Shown here piece by piece: positions 25,093-34,115 of a stretch of DNA of 64,000 bases (position 1 is the stretch's first letter; each line of letters opens with the position of its first letter). Source of the stretch: CAXSBR01 sp964252015 (lineage in GTDB: Bacteria > Actinomycetota > Actinomycetes > Mycobacteriales > Jatrophihabitantaceae); the NCBI GenBank assembly GCA_964252015.1, contig CAXULW010000018.1, positions 8,042 through 72,041 on the forward strand, written 5' to 3'. Under the pieces are notes generated by a model. That model saw only the letters and a program-made list of their open reading frames with translations. It did not search any database and had not been told where the DNA came from. A program made the translations under genes and the position numbers.

Positions 25093-27747
25093 GTGTCAGC
25101 TCGGTTTGCGATCCGCAACGGCGTCAGCGTCCGCCAGCGGCTGCTCGCACTGGTCTTCGTTCCGCTGCTGGGTTGCGGCGCGGTGGCGGTGACGCGACTC
25201 GTGTCGTCGTCGAACAGCGCGCGGGCGGCCGGCCGGGCAGCAGAGGCCATCAGCAGTGCTGCGGCCGTGGCCGCGGTCCGGGCCGCGTTCGAACAGGAGA
25301 TTTTTCCGGCGTTGTCGGCTGCAGCCGTGCGCGATCCCGTGGTGTTCAACGGGAGGAGGCCTCCGCCGGCGGTCGTCTCGGCTGCGGCCAACTCGGTCGC
25401 CGATCAGCTGCCGACGCTGCGGGTGGCGACCGACGCCGCGCTGTCCCGGATGGCCGACGACACGCCGGAGGTCGAGGCGGCGAGCCGGTTCTCGCTCATG
25501 CTGGACGAAGTGCGCGCGAGTATCGATCAAGCATCGGTGCTATCGCAGGCGTTGAGCGAGGCGACGACGTTCCTGGGGTCGATGGCGGTGGTCGAGACGG
25601 CCCTACTCGAGTCGGGCACCGCCGCCGGGCTGGACGTGGCTGGTGTCGCGGCATTGCGCGACGTCGAGCTGGTGGCCCGGGCCATCAACACCGCGGTGCA
25701 GGAGGTCGGCCTTTACAGCGCAACCCAGCTCTCGTCGACCGGCCCGCATGCCTCCCATTTGCAGGACTGGGCCGAAGGTTGGGGCGCGTTCGCCGCCGCC
25801 TCGGCCGCCATCTCGAACCAGGCGGCGCCGGCGGTCGCCGCGTCGTGGAACGCGACGAACAACAACTCCCACGTCCGGGCCGTCAACACGTTCCTGGCCG
25901 CCGAGGTCGCGCCGACCGGGATCATTTCGGGCAGCCGGGTGGTCGGACTCATTGTGGAGGACGGAGCCCGCAACAAGGCGTATAGCGCCGTTCTCGCCAC
26001 CGCCTACGAACGGGCGCTGGCTATAGGCCGGGCGCAGCAGCACCGCGCCAAGGTACAGCTGGCGGAGATGATCGCGTTCGTCATAGCCATCGTCGCGGTT
26101 AGCGTCATCATCTCCGTCGTGGTCGGTCGATCCATCACCCGGCCCCTCCAGCGGCTCGGGGCGCAGGCCACGCGGATCAGCGAAGGCGAACTCGCCGATG
26201 TCGACGTCGAAGGTCCGCTGGAGGTGCGCACCGTCGCGCTCGCCCTTTCTGGCTCGGTGGCCAGCCTGCGCAATATCGAAGCGTACGCGGCGGCCGTCGC
26301 GGCCGGAGACCTGACCAACTCGGCCATCCGGACGCCGCTGCCCGGTCGGTTGGGTGAGGTCGTGCACTCCTCGGCCGCCCGGATCATCGGCGCGATCAAC
26401 GAACGCGAGATCGCCCAGCTTGAGCTCGTGCACCGCGCCGCACACGACGCGCTGACCGAGCTGCCCAACCGTCCACAGGCCATCGCGCTCATCGGGCAGG
26501 CCCTGCACCGGGCCCAGCGGTCCTCGGGGGAAACCGCGCTCATGTTCGTCGACCTCGACTACTTCAAGGCCGTTAACGACACCTTCGGTCACGAGACGGG
26601 CGATGACGTGCTCAAGACGGTAGCCCACAGAATGCTCCGTACCGTGCGTGAGGGCGACAGCGTCGCGCGTCTCGGCGGTGACGAGTTCGTGGTCTTGTTG
26701 GAAGGCATCGGCGCTGACCAGGCTGAAGTCGTCCGGTTGGCCAATCGACTGGTGGACGAGATATCCGTCGACATGACGATCTCCGGAAATGTAATCCGCG
26801 TCGGGGCCAGCATCGGCATCGCCGTCTGCCGGGACGGCTACGTCGACGCGGATCGATTGCTTCGCGAAGCCGATGCCGCGGCCTACCGGGCCAAGAACGG
26901 CGGACGGGGTCGCGTGGACGTATTCGACGACGATCTGCGCAACGAACTCACTCAGCGGGCGGAGATCGAGCGTGCGCTCGGGTTCGGCCTGGACCGGGGC
27001 GAGTTCGTCCTGCACTACCAGCCGGTAGTCAATCTGCGTACCGGCGCGACGCACAGTGTGGAGGCCTTGATCCGATGGATCCGCCCGGGCCACGGCGTCG
27101 TTGCTCCCGACGAATTCATTCCGGTGGCCGAACGCTCGACCCTGATCAACGAGATCGGCCGGTGGGCGCTGAACGAGGCCACCGACCAACTCGCGCGATG
27201 GCACCTGGCCGGTGTTGCGCGGGATCAGCTCGGGATGGCCGTCAACATTTCGGGACGGCACCTGAGCAGCCACCAGCTCATCAGCGATGTCAGCGGCGCA
27301 CTGGAACGCTCCGGCATCGAGGCCCGGCGGCTCATCTTGGAGATCACAGAGACCATGCTGATCGACGACCCGGTCGCCACCCTCAATCTGAAGACCCTGC
27401 GCGCGATGGGCGTGCGCATCTCGATCGACGACTTCGGTACCGGCTTCACCTCGATCGGCCAGCTGCCCAAACTGAACGTTGACTCACTCAAGATTGACCG
27501 CAGCTTCGTCGCCTCGGAAGATCCGACCCAGCAGGGCCTGGTCATGCTCATGGTCGCTTCGGCCCACGCCTTCGGGTTGTCGGTTGTAGCCGAAGGAATC
27601 GAGAACCTCGAGCAGGCCGACCGGCTGCGCGCCGCCGGTGCCGAGTACGGCCAGGGTTACTTATTCGCCCGGCCGAAGCCATCGGCGACCGTCTTCCCCT
27701 TGCCCGTCCGCCGGGTGCGGACCCTGTCCAAGCAGCCAACCACGTAG
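25093..27747 (+). CDS. Membrane diguanylate cyclase/phosphodiesterase (sensor-HAMP-GGDEF-EAL)
   Basis: An 884-residue membrane protein for cyclic-di-GMP turnover. A first TM helix lies at about 18-37, then a mostly helical Ala-rich extracytoplasmic sensor region to about 320, a TM helix at about 325-345, and HAMP to about 400. The GGDEF domain has an intact active site at residue 527 ('RLGGDEFVVLL') and an RxxD I-site five residues before it ('REGD'). The EAL domain has 'VEALIRW' (E657), 'EITETML', 'SIDDFGTGF' and 'VAEGIE'. Both catalytic motifs are intact, so it may be truly bifunctional. The sensor resembles nitrate/nitrite-sensing-type helical domains but its ligand is not clear. GTG 25093 chosen. 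Confidence 0.9.
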   Translation: MSARFAIRNGVSVRQRLLALVFVPLLGCGAVAVTRLVSSSNSARAAGRAAEAISSAAAVAAVRAAFEQEIFPALSAAAVRDPVVFNGRRPPPAVVSAAANSVADQLPTLRVATDAALSRMADDTPEVEAASRFSLMLDEVRASIDQASVLSQALSEATTFLGSMAVVETALLESGTAAGLDVAGVAALRDVELVARAINTAVQEVGLYSATQLSSTGPHASHLQDWAEGWGAFAAASAAISNQAAPAVAASWNATNNNSHVRAVNTFLAAEVAPTGIISGSRVVGLIVEDGARNKAYSAVLATAYERALAIGRAQQHRAKVQLAEMIAFVIAIVAVSVIISVVVGRSITRPLQRLGAQATRISEGELADVDVEGPLEVRTVALALSGSVASLRNIEAYAAAVAAGDLTNSAIRTPLPGRLGEVVHSSAARIIGAINEREIAQLELVHRAAHDALTELPNRPQAIALIGQALHRAQRSSGETALMFVDLDYFKAVNDTFGHETGDDVLKTVAHRMLRTVREGDSVARLGGDEFVVLLEGIGADQAEVVRLANRLVDEISVDMTISGNVIRVGASIGIAVCRDGYVDADRLLREADAAAYRAKNGGRGRVDVFDDDLRNELTQRAEIERALGFGLDRGEFVLHYQPVVNLRTGATHSVEALIRWIRPGHGVVAPDEFIPVAERSTLINEIGRWALNEATDQLARWHLAGVARDQLGMAVNISGRHLSSHQLISDVSGALERSGIEARRLILEITETMLIDDPVATLNLKTLRAMGVRISIDDFGTGFTSIGQLPKLNVDSLKIDRSFVASEDPTQQGLVMLMVASAHAFGLSVVAEGIENLEQADRLRAAGAEYGQGYLFARPKPSATVFPLPVRRVRTLSKQPTT

Positions 27748-27973
27748 GAAACAGGGTTCGTTCGCCGGCGTGAGGCCGGGCTGGCGCGAGCCGTCGTCCG
27801 CCCAGTAGGCGCAGGGTTGATCGTCGGGAGGAGCGGGTCACGCGGGCAGCGACGCTGACCCATTGGCGGCGGACGGCGGCGGTGGCTTTCGAGTGCAAGG
27901 CCGAGGCTAGCGCACTGCCGGCGCGGATGAGGTCAACGCAATCGCGGCCGGGACGAGCCAGTCTGAGTTCGCG

Positions 27974-28364
27974 GTGAAGTGCTTCCGCGTTGTCTTGAGT
28001 CATCCGGCTGGTGTCCATGACGCGCGAGCTGCGACCCTGGAAGACGTCGCCGGGTTCGTCGCGTGGCTGCGTTCAAGCCGTTCCTGCACTCAGCAAGAGC
28101 GGCCCGCAGCGACACCGGACGATCAAGCGGCCACGCCGGCTCGGCGGCGACCGCGGATCCTGCCCGCACGCGAAGCGCGGACGATCCTGACGCCCCGCGA
28201 GTATCTGCGGGATCGCCTGCTCTTCGCGGTGTGCTGGACTGCGGGATTCGGATCGGCGAGGCGATCGGGTTGCGGCACGCGGACCTGGCGATGGCGAACG
28301 GCAGGTCGATGTGGTGCCACGCGCGAACAACAACCGGGTTCACGGTTTCAGGCTGAATCAGATC
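27974..28364 (+). pseudogene. Tyrosine recombinase (phage-type integrase) remnant, N-terminal and core part
   Basis: Pieces in three frames match a site-specific integrase: 'AATLEDVAGFVAWLRS' (SAM-like N-terminal domain), 'RPRILPAREARTIL' and 'YLRDRLLFAVCW' (start of the catalytic domain), then in another frame 'GIRIGEAIGLRHADLAMA' with the first catalytic Arg, and 'VPRANNNR' in a third frame. The C-terminal HxxR and Tyr regions are absent. At least two frameshifts plus an internal deletion and a lost C-terminus, so it is non-functional and old. Confidence 0.7.
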
Positions 28365-28375
28365 CTTGGCCGTCG

Positions 28376-28738
28376 TCAGACGGTCTTGAACTGGTCGAGC
28401 TGGCGTGCGCCCTTCGCTCGTCCTTGCTTGTATCGAGTCGGAGGTATACCCGCCTGCCGCAGCGCTGCGGCAAGGATGACCTCCTTGCGGTAAGTCCGGT
28501 GCCCGTAGACGACGTGGGCGACGGGTGGGTCGACGGGGTTGAGAAGCCGGTCGAACCACATAGGGAGGTCGTCTCGGACGGTGCGCTTGGCTAACTCGAT
28601 TCCCGGAAGCTGCGCGGCCACGTCGATATCTCCGCCGGACTGGTGATCGGCAGTGAGTGCCGCGAGCATCGCGCGGCGATCGCGGCCGGTGAGGCCGACA
28701 CGTTTCAGCAGCCATCGCTCATGCAAGTTCAAGATCAC
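28376..28738 (-). CDS. Hypothetical protein
   Basis: A 120-residue basic soluble protein with no family I recognise ('LHERWLLKRVGLTGRDRRAM', 'VYGHRTYRKEVILAAALRQA'). Codon third positions are strongly G/C, as in real genes here. It starts with GTG at 28738 and converges on the integrase remnant, ending 12 bases from it. Its position between an integrase remnant and a long hairpin suggests accessory DNA. No signal peptide or membrane helix. Confidence 0.5.
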   Translation of the reverse strand: MILNLHERWLLKRVGLTGRDRRAMLAALTADHQSGGDIDVAAQLPGIELAKRTVRDDLPMWFDRLLNPVDPPVAHVVYGHRTYRKEVILAAALRQAGIPPTRYKQGRAKGARQLDQFKTV

Positions 28739-28864
28739 CGGTCAAAGCGTAGCCATACAACCCGGCATGAGCGCAGGAGTGAATGTCCTGATCGCGCTCA
28801 TCTGAATCTCCCCAGACCTGCCTACTGAATATCCCCACCCGTGTGGCTCCGCCGAGATGGCGGG

Positions 28865-28914
28865 ACCCCTTCGATGCTGGCGGTCTCTGACCACACACCA
28901 GCGCTCGAAGGGGT
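28865..28914. repeat. Long imperfect inverted repeat (hairpin)
   Basis: ACCCCTTCGA (28865-28874) pairs perfectly with TCGAAGGGGT (28905-28914), and inside it GCTGG (28876-28880) pairs with CCAGC (28898-28902) around a 17-base loop. It lies in the gene-poor gap between the hypothetical gene and the SDR. It could be a bidirectional terminator or one end of a lost mobile element. The remaining gap to 29044 holds no gene I can support. Confidence 0.5.
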
Positions 28915-29044
28915 TCCTGCTGCTCATGCTCACACGGGAGTACGACATCGACATACACGCGGCGCAGTTGCACCGCGGCGTATCTGTCGTGCTGCGCGAG
29001 CCCGTTGCGTGCGGCGGCGTGCGTATGCCAGCCGCTCTGGAGCG

Positions 29045-29785
29045 CTAACTCTGCAGGGTGGGCCGGATGGTCATGTCGCCGATCTCGACGTCCTGCGGTT
29101 GTTCGATCGCGAAGGCGATGGCGCCGGCGATGGCCTCCGGTGGGAGACCGAACTTGGCCATGCCGTCGCGGATCTGCTGACGCACGGCGGGGTCATCGAT
29201 GGAGTCGGCCAGTTCGGTCCGGACGTACCCGGGTGAGATCGAGGTGGTGCGCAGGACGCCGTCTGTCGACTCCTGGCGCAGACCCTCGAGGAAGGTTCGG
29301 ACGGCGTTCTTGGTGGCGGCGTACATCGCCATGGTCGGGGTGATCTTCAAACCGGCGGTAGACACTGTCGTGACAAGGTGTCCTTGGCCCTGACGTCGAA
29401 AAACGGGCAACGCGGCCGCGATCCCATACATAACTCCGCGCAGGTTGACGTCGATCATCGACGACCAGCCCTCGACATCGAGGTCGGCCACCGAGCTGAT
29501 CTTGCTGATACCCGCGTTGCTGACGAGGACGTCGAGGCGGCCGTACTCCTCGACGGCGCGAGCAACGAACTGGTGAAGGTCCTCGCGATGGGTGACATCG
29601 ACGCCGACCGTGATCGCCCGACCGCCCTTGTCTCTGATCCGGGCGGCCCTCGCCTCCAGACGATCGACCCGGCGCGCCCCGAGCACGACTGCTGCGCCCC
29701 GCTCAGCGAGCAAGAGTGCGGTGGCCTGTCCTATCCCGCTGCTCGCGCCGGTGATAGCGACAACCTTGCCGTCAATTCCAGACAT
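29045..29785 (-). CDS. Short-chain dehydrogenase/reductase (SDR)
   Basis: A 246-residue classical SDR. 'AITGASSGIGQATALLLAER' is the cofactor motif (TGxxxGxG), 'LDVLVSNAGIS' is the NAG motif (here SNAG), a catalytic Ser lies in 'LVTTVSTAGLK', and 'YAATKNAV' is YxxxK. 'GARRVDR' suggests NADP preference. Transcribed divergently from a TetR gene, with two palindromic operators between the starts, so it is probably repressed by that TetR. Start ATG 29785. Substrate unknown. Confidence 0.9.
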   Translation of the reverse strand: MSGIDGKVVAITGASSGIGQATALLLAERGAAVVLGARRVDRLEARAARIRDKGGRAITVGVDVTHREDLHQFVARAVEEYGRLDVLVSNAGISKISSVADLDVEGWSSMIDVNLRGVMYGIAAALPVFRRQGQGHLVTTVSTAGLKITPTMAMYAATKNAVRTFLEGLRQESTDGVLRTTSISPGYVRTELADSIDDPAVRQQIRDGMAKFGLPPEAIAGAIAFAIEQPQDVEIGDMTIRPTLQS

Positions 29786-29807
29786 GTAAGCTCCCCTTGG
29801 CCGAATT

Positions 29808-29852
29808 GGACAGTTGTCCGTTTCTCTCCCCACCGTAGCGGACAACTGTCCG
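29808..29852. promoter_or_regulatory. Twin TetR-type palindromic operators
   Basis: GGACAGTTGTCC at 29808-29819 and CGGACAACTGTCCG at 29839-29852 are near-perfect palindromes sharing the GGACA/TGTCC arms, with centres 32 bases apart (three helical turns). They lie between the divergent SDR and TetR genes, which is the classic TetR operator position. Seen directly; the bound protein is inferred. Confidence 0.75.
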
Positions 29853-29880
29853 TTTAGCTTCTCATCAAAGTCGAGGCCCC

Positions 29881-30432
29881 TTGCTCGAGCCGCAGCGTCG
29901 CGCCGATGCCATGGCGAACCGTGCCCGCATCGTCGAGGCCGCGCGCACGATAATCGCGGCATCGGACGAACTGAAACTCAGCGCCGTCGCCACCCGTGCC
30001 GGGGTAGGGCAGGCGACGTTCTATCGTCATTTCCCGACGCGCGAGGCGTTGCTGGCCGAGGTCTACCGCAACGACGTCGACGATCTTGTCGCCGCCGCAT
30101 CGACGTTGCTGGCGCAGTACGAACCACTCGAGGCGCTCCGCCGTTGGTTCGCGCGGGTGGCCGACTACGCCAAGGTCAAGCGCGAGGTCTTCGCTGCGGT
30201 CGAGATTGGTGTCTGGACCGATCTTTCCGCGCACAGCCAAGGCCCGATCGGCGACGCGATAACCCTGCTGCTCGACGCCGGAAAGCGCGCCGGCTCGCTC
30301 CGTCCCGACGTCGACGCTCGCGACGTCGTGCTCCTCATCGGTTACCTGTCGCGCATCGATCAGGCCGAGGCCGACCAGCGCGGCCGCCACCTGCTGGCTA
30401 TCGTCCTTGACGGTCTACGGTCTCGCAGGTAG
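29881..30432 (+). CDS. TetR-family transcriptional regulator
   Basis: A 183-residue TetR protein. The HTH domain is 'NRARIVEAARTIIAASDE', 'SAVATRAGVGQATFYRHFPT', 'REALLAEVYRNDV', and a helical ligand domain follows. TTG 29881 is chosen because it keeps 'QRRADAMANRARI', the usual first helix; ATG 29911 is possible. It very likely represses the divergent SDR gene and itself through the twin palindromes at 29808-29852. Confidence 0.87.
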   Translation: MLEPQRRADAMANRARIVEAARTIIAASDELKLSAVATRAGVGQATFYRHFPTREALLAEVYRNDVDDLVAAASTLLAQYEPLEALRRWFARVADYAKVKREVFAAVEIGVWTDLSAHSQGPIGDAITLLLDAGKRAGSLRPDVDARDVVLLIGYLSRIDQAEADQRGRHLLAIVLDGLRSRR

Positions 30433-30539
30433 CCCTACAGTCCGCCCCAAAGATCAAGGCGCGAGCACGGGCCCCTACCGGAGAAGGCGATAATCACCGA
30501 CTGCAGGCGCACCGAAGACGACGTGCGCGCGACCGGGGG

Positions 30540-31373
30540 GTGAACAACCCGCACCAGGCCTACCCAGGGCCGGGCGGTCGGACGGACACTCTGCGGGTGC
30601 ATCTGCCGTCGAGCGTGCAGCGCGTGCTTTCCTCGGCCGAGCAGGGCGTGAGCGTGGCCACGGCTCGCCGAGCGCGTAGCTATCCCTGCCCGGCCATGGC
30701 CGCGAACGGTTACGTCGTTCGCGAAGACTTCCTCGACCGCGTCGACGTGGAGACGGCGATGGCGGCGTTCGCTCCGTACCGGGACCGTCGCACCGTGAGT
30801 GCCCCGACACCCGAATCGAGGGTCGTGGATCGTGACCGTCGCGACGGCCGCGACCAGCAGGTGCGCCAGTTGATGCGCGCCGAAACGGTCAGCCCGATCC
30901 TGGGAGATCTGTTCCGATCCGGTCGGATCGAGGCGACGATGAGCGAGCTGACGGGCCGTGTGCTGAGCATGGGCGGAATGACGGTCCAAATCGATTGGCC
31001 GGACACGTCGACCAAGCGCGGCCTGCACGTCGACAGTCACTGGCCCCCGACCTACAAGTCGTTCATCTACCTCAGCGACGTGCCCGACCCGGAGCACGGC
31101 CCGTTCTCGGTCGTGCCGGGAAGCCACCGCCATCGGATCCGCAAGGTCCGCGCCGTGCTGGCAGATCACCGTCATCACCGGCCGCGCACCGATGTGGACT
31201 TCGAGTACTCGCTTGCAGAAGCGCATTGCCTCACGGGGCCGGCGGGCACGGCCATATTTGCTGATCAACGCCTGGCCCACGCCGGCTGGCCCGGCCACAC
31301 GACGGGCGTGCGGTTCATGGTCGTCAGCTACCTGTACGAAGTCGGCGTTCACGCGCCGGCGTTCCTGCGCTAG
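30540..31373 (+). CDS. Phytanoyl-CoA dioxygenase (PhyH)-like protein
   Basis: A 277-residue Fe(II)/2-oxoglutarate-type oxygenase. The iron facial triad appears as 'LHVDSHWP' (H163, D165) and 'QRLAHAGWPGHTTGVRFM' (distal His about 247, with the 2-oxoglutarate-binding Arg about 10 residues on). 'SDVPDPEHGPFSVVPGSHR' is the family's central motif. It is convergent with a second, divergent-in-sequence PhyH gene (31412-32503). Substrates in this family range from lipids to natural products; none can be assigned. Start GTG 30540 is uncertain, and ATG 30696 would lose a family-like N-terminus. Confidence 0.8.
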   Translation: MNNPHQAYPGPGGRTDTLRVHLPSSVQRVLSSAEQGVSVATARRARSYPCPAMAANGYVVREDFLDRVDVETAMAAFAPYRDRRTVSAPTPESRVVDRDRRDGRDQQVRQLMRAETVSPILGDLFRSGRIEATMSELTGRVLSMGGMTVQIDWPDTSTKRGLHVDSHWPPTYKSFIYLSDVPDPEHGPFSVVPGSHRHRIRKVRAVLADHRHHRPRTDVDFEYSLAEAHCLTGPAGTAIFADQRLAHAGWPGHTTGVRFMVVSYLYEVGVHAPAFLR

Positions 31374-31411
31374 TAGCCCGGGAGAACCCACAGATCAAAG
31401 CGCGTGCGCCG

Positions 31412-32503
31412 CTAACGCGCGAACTCCGCGACCAGGGCGTCCATCGTCTCCGGATGCCGCAGGTGGGCCATCCGCAGCTCCTCCGGATGGCGTCGGTAGT
31501 AGTTGCCGAGCCCGGCGCGAAGGAGCAGGCCTTGGTCCTCGAGCGCCCGCCGGTACTCGAACGAGAAGTCCTTGTAGTGCAGTTCCCGACGGGCATAGCG
31601 AAAGTAGGAGTAAAGCCGCTCGGAGTGGTGGTTGTCCCGGCCGAAAACGAGCGACAACGTGAACTTGGCCGCTTGGCGGTATCCGGTGACCTTGCCGTCA
31701 GCGACCCGGCGGCCGGCGTGATACATCCGTTCGTCGAACACGAGTAGGTCCCCGGCCATGGCCTTCCAGGCGAGCGGAATCGTCTTCTGGCGGTCAGTGA
31801 AGGTGCGGTTCGGATCGGCCGGTGGCTCGATCACCAGTTGCCCGGAGCGGCGCTCGATCGACTTGACCAGGTCCCGGTCCATCTCCAGGGGCGACAGGTG
31901 CGAGCCGCACATGATTCCCATGGCCGCGTTGTCACTTTCCAGATACAGGATCGCCTTCACGACGGCGAACTGGCCGTCACTCCAATCAGGGGCGTCGGAG
32001 GCGTCGTGCGCGCGGTGGACGCTGTCGCGATGCCATCCGGCAGTGTCGTGCAAATAATGCAGATCGGACACTTGCAGAAACCGGGCGTCAACGCCGATCG
32101 AAGCACGAACAGCGCCGAGAACCCGCGGGTCGAACAGCACGTCGCGGGTGGATGGGAACTTGTTCGTGGCGTCCACCCGGGTGTACTCGACCCCCGGTTC
32201 GATCCCGGCCTCGGTCTTCAGCTGGGCGGCCAGGCGGGCGCACTCGTCGACGGGGACCAGACCACGAAACACAGTGAACCCGTTCTGCCGGATCGCATCC
32301 GAAGGGCTCAGGGGCACACCCTCGGTCCGGGTCTTGGGATCGGACAGAAGCGAGCGCGTCCTGACGGCCGCCACCGCCCTCCTTGGGCGAAGCTGTCGGG
32401 CCACTCGCCCCGGATCCGCGGACAGTTCCTTGAGACGGCCGACGACCCCACCCGAACCGACCTGTGGTGACCCGCGGTGAGGCGTCCTCGACGTGGTTGC
32501 CAT
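31412..32503 (-). CDS. Phytanoyl-CoA dioxygenase (PhyH) family protein
   Basis: A 363-residue Fe(II)/2-oxoglutarate oxygenase. Motifs: 'RQNGFTVFRGLVPVDECARL' (family start), 'TAGWHRDSVHRAH' (HxD iron ligands), 'AMGIMCGSHLSPLEM', and 'FDERMYHAGRRVADGK' (distal His). An 80-residue N-terminal extension precedes the domain. The C-terminal 'LYSYFRYARRELHYKDFSFE' resembles PhyH proteins tied to polysaccharide or small-molecule modification, but the target is unknown. ATG 32503 chosen over 32542. Confidence 0.85.
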   Translation of the reverse strand: MATTSRTPHRGSPQVGSGGVVGRLKELSADPGRVARQLRPRRAVAAVRTRSLLSDPKTRTEGVPLSPSDAIRQNGFTVFRGLVPVDECARLAAQLKTEAGIEPGVEYTRVDATNKFPSTRDVLFDPRVLGAVRASIGVDARFLQVSDLHYLHDTAGWHRDSVHRAHDASDAPDWSDGQFAVVKAILYLESDNAAMGIMCGSHLSPLEMDRDLVKSIERRSGQLVIEPPADPNRTFTDRQKTIPLAWKAMAGDLLVFDERMYHAGRRVADGKVTGYRQAAKFTLSLVFGRDNHHSERLYSYFRYARRELHYKDFSFEYRRALEDQGLLLRAGLGNYYRRHPEELRMAHLRHPETMDALVAEFAR

Positions 32504-32641
32504 GAGTGGCAAACTGCCCCGCGCGCTCGTCGGTGACAACAAACAGCCGGAGACGAATAACCCAACAACAAGCCGACTGCGAGCAACTATCCGTGTTGTT
32601 CCTTGGTCCAGTTTCTGGCCCGCCGTCAGGCTGAAACATGC

Positions 32642-33907
32642 TCAGCTGTCACGAAGGGCGGTTTCGGAGTGGACTGCGTGGTGCAGGGGGCGCCAGCCGG
32701 CTGCGGTTGCGGCGAGCAGCATGGCCGCGACGGCTGCAGTGGCCGCTCTAACCCCGGCCCAGTCGGCGATGCCGCCAACGATGATCGCGGTGAACGGTCC
32801 CATCCCGGGTGTGGCCATCGTCCAAGCTCCCATAACGCGTCCGCGCATGTCCGAGCGGGCGCGCAGTTGGACCAGGGTGTTGGCGCTCGCGATGAACCAG
32901 ATGGACATGAAACCGGTCAGCGCGATCGCGATTACTCCGACAACCAGGTCGAAGGAGAGGGCGACGAGTGCGGTGGACGCGGTGGTCAGGGCGGCCAGGC
33001 GGGCCACCGTACGTCCGTTCAGTTCGCCGTGCGTGCGGGCGGCCAGCACCGCGCCGGGCAGGGCGCCCACGCCGAACGCGGCGACGAGGCCGCCGTAGCC
33101 GCCGCCGTTCAGGTGATAGATATGGCGGGCCAGCAGCGGGAACAGCACGCCTGGGTTGAACAGGGGGCCGGTAGCCGCCGCGAGTACCAGACACGCGCGG
33201 ATCTCGGGCACGGACCAGGCGTAACGCAGACCGGCCCGCGTCGAGCCCGGCTCCTTCGCGGGCCGGTGCCATGGCGCAGGACCATTCACTGTGCCACGGC
33301 GCCGATGAGCGATGAGCACCACCAGTGGTGGTAGGAAAGACAGGGCGTTGACCAGGAAACATGCGGCTGGGCCATCCGCAACCAGCAGAGCACCGCCGAG
33401 CCCAGGTCCGACGACCCGTGATGCGTTCAGCACGACCTCGTACAGGCTGACCGCGCTGACCAAGCGGTCTCGCCCGACCAGCTCCTGAACATAGATTTGA
33501 CGGCCCGGGCTGTCGGCGGCGGTGACGATGCCGGTAAGTGCAGACAGGACCAGGATCGCCGGGAACGTCACCCGATCGGTCGCGGTGAGCACGAACAAGG
33601 CCGTGCTCAGCACGACGAACAGCACCTGAGTGACGATGAGCAGTTTGCGCAGGTCCACCCGGTCGATCAGCGCACCGGCCGATGCGCTGCCCAGCAGTAC
33701 CGGCAGCATCGTGAACACCGACAGCAACGCCAGGTCCACGCCGCGGCCGGTGAGCTGGAGAACGAGCCATGCGGCCGCAACCGACTGCGTCATCAACCCG
33801 GACGCGGACAGCACCTGACTGGTGAACCACCACCGGAACGGCGCAATCGCCAATGAGGCAAACGGGTTCGCCGGAGCCGCGGTTCGTTCCGGGCTGTTGC
33901 TCGTCAT
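32642..33907 (-). CDS. MFS transporter (EntS/DHA3-type exporter)
   Basis: A 421-residue membrane protein with about 10-12 helices. It begins 'FASLAIAPFRWWFTSQVLSA', with the motif-A-like loop 'AGALIDRVDLRKLL', and 'DSPGRQIYVQELVGRDRLVS', all typical of the EntS/macrolide-exporter branch of MFS. 'RGRVMGAWTMATPGMGPFTA' is the second-half counterpart. Such proteins export siderophores or drugs. It stands alone. Start ATG 33907. Confidence 0.87.
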   Translation of the reverse strand: MTSNSPERTAAPANPFASLAIAPFRWWFTSQVLSASGLMTQSVAAAWLVLQLTGRGVDLALLSVFTMLPVLLGSASAGALIDRVDLRKLLIVTQVLFVVLSTALFVLTATDRVTFPAILVLSALTGIVTAADSPGRQIYVQELVGRDRLVSAVSLYEVVLNASRVVGPGLGGALLVADGPAACFLVNALSFLPPLVVLIAHRRRGTVNGPAPWHRPAKEPGSTRAGLRYAWSVPEIRACLVLAAATGPLFNPGVLFPLLARHIYHLNGGGYGGLVAAFGVGALPGAVLAARTHGELNGRTVARLAALTTASTALVALSFDLVVGVIAIALTGFMSIWFIASANTLVQLRARSDMRGRVMGAWTMATPGMGPFTAIIVGGIADWAGVRAATAAVAAMLLAATAAGWRPLHHAVHSETALRDS

Positions 33908-34115
33908 CACCAACCATTCACCAAGCACACCGGACGCGACCGTGACGATTCAAACCTACGTGATACCACCGAGACGGCATCGCGATGACGGTCGCGGCCG
34001 CCACGCGCTGCCAAAGGGAGGATGACGCTCAGGTCGTAGCGGCCTCGTTGTGGATGGTCGCTATCCGGAGCCGTGGGTCCCGTTCGGCGCCGTGCGAGAA
34101 ACGCGGCGTCGAGCG

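Noticed and set aside
28719..29041. Small frames on both strands around the hairpin
   Set aside because: No family similarity, no ribosome sites, and frames are broken by the hairpin region.
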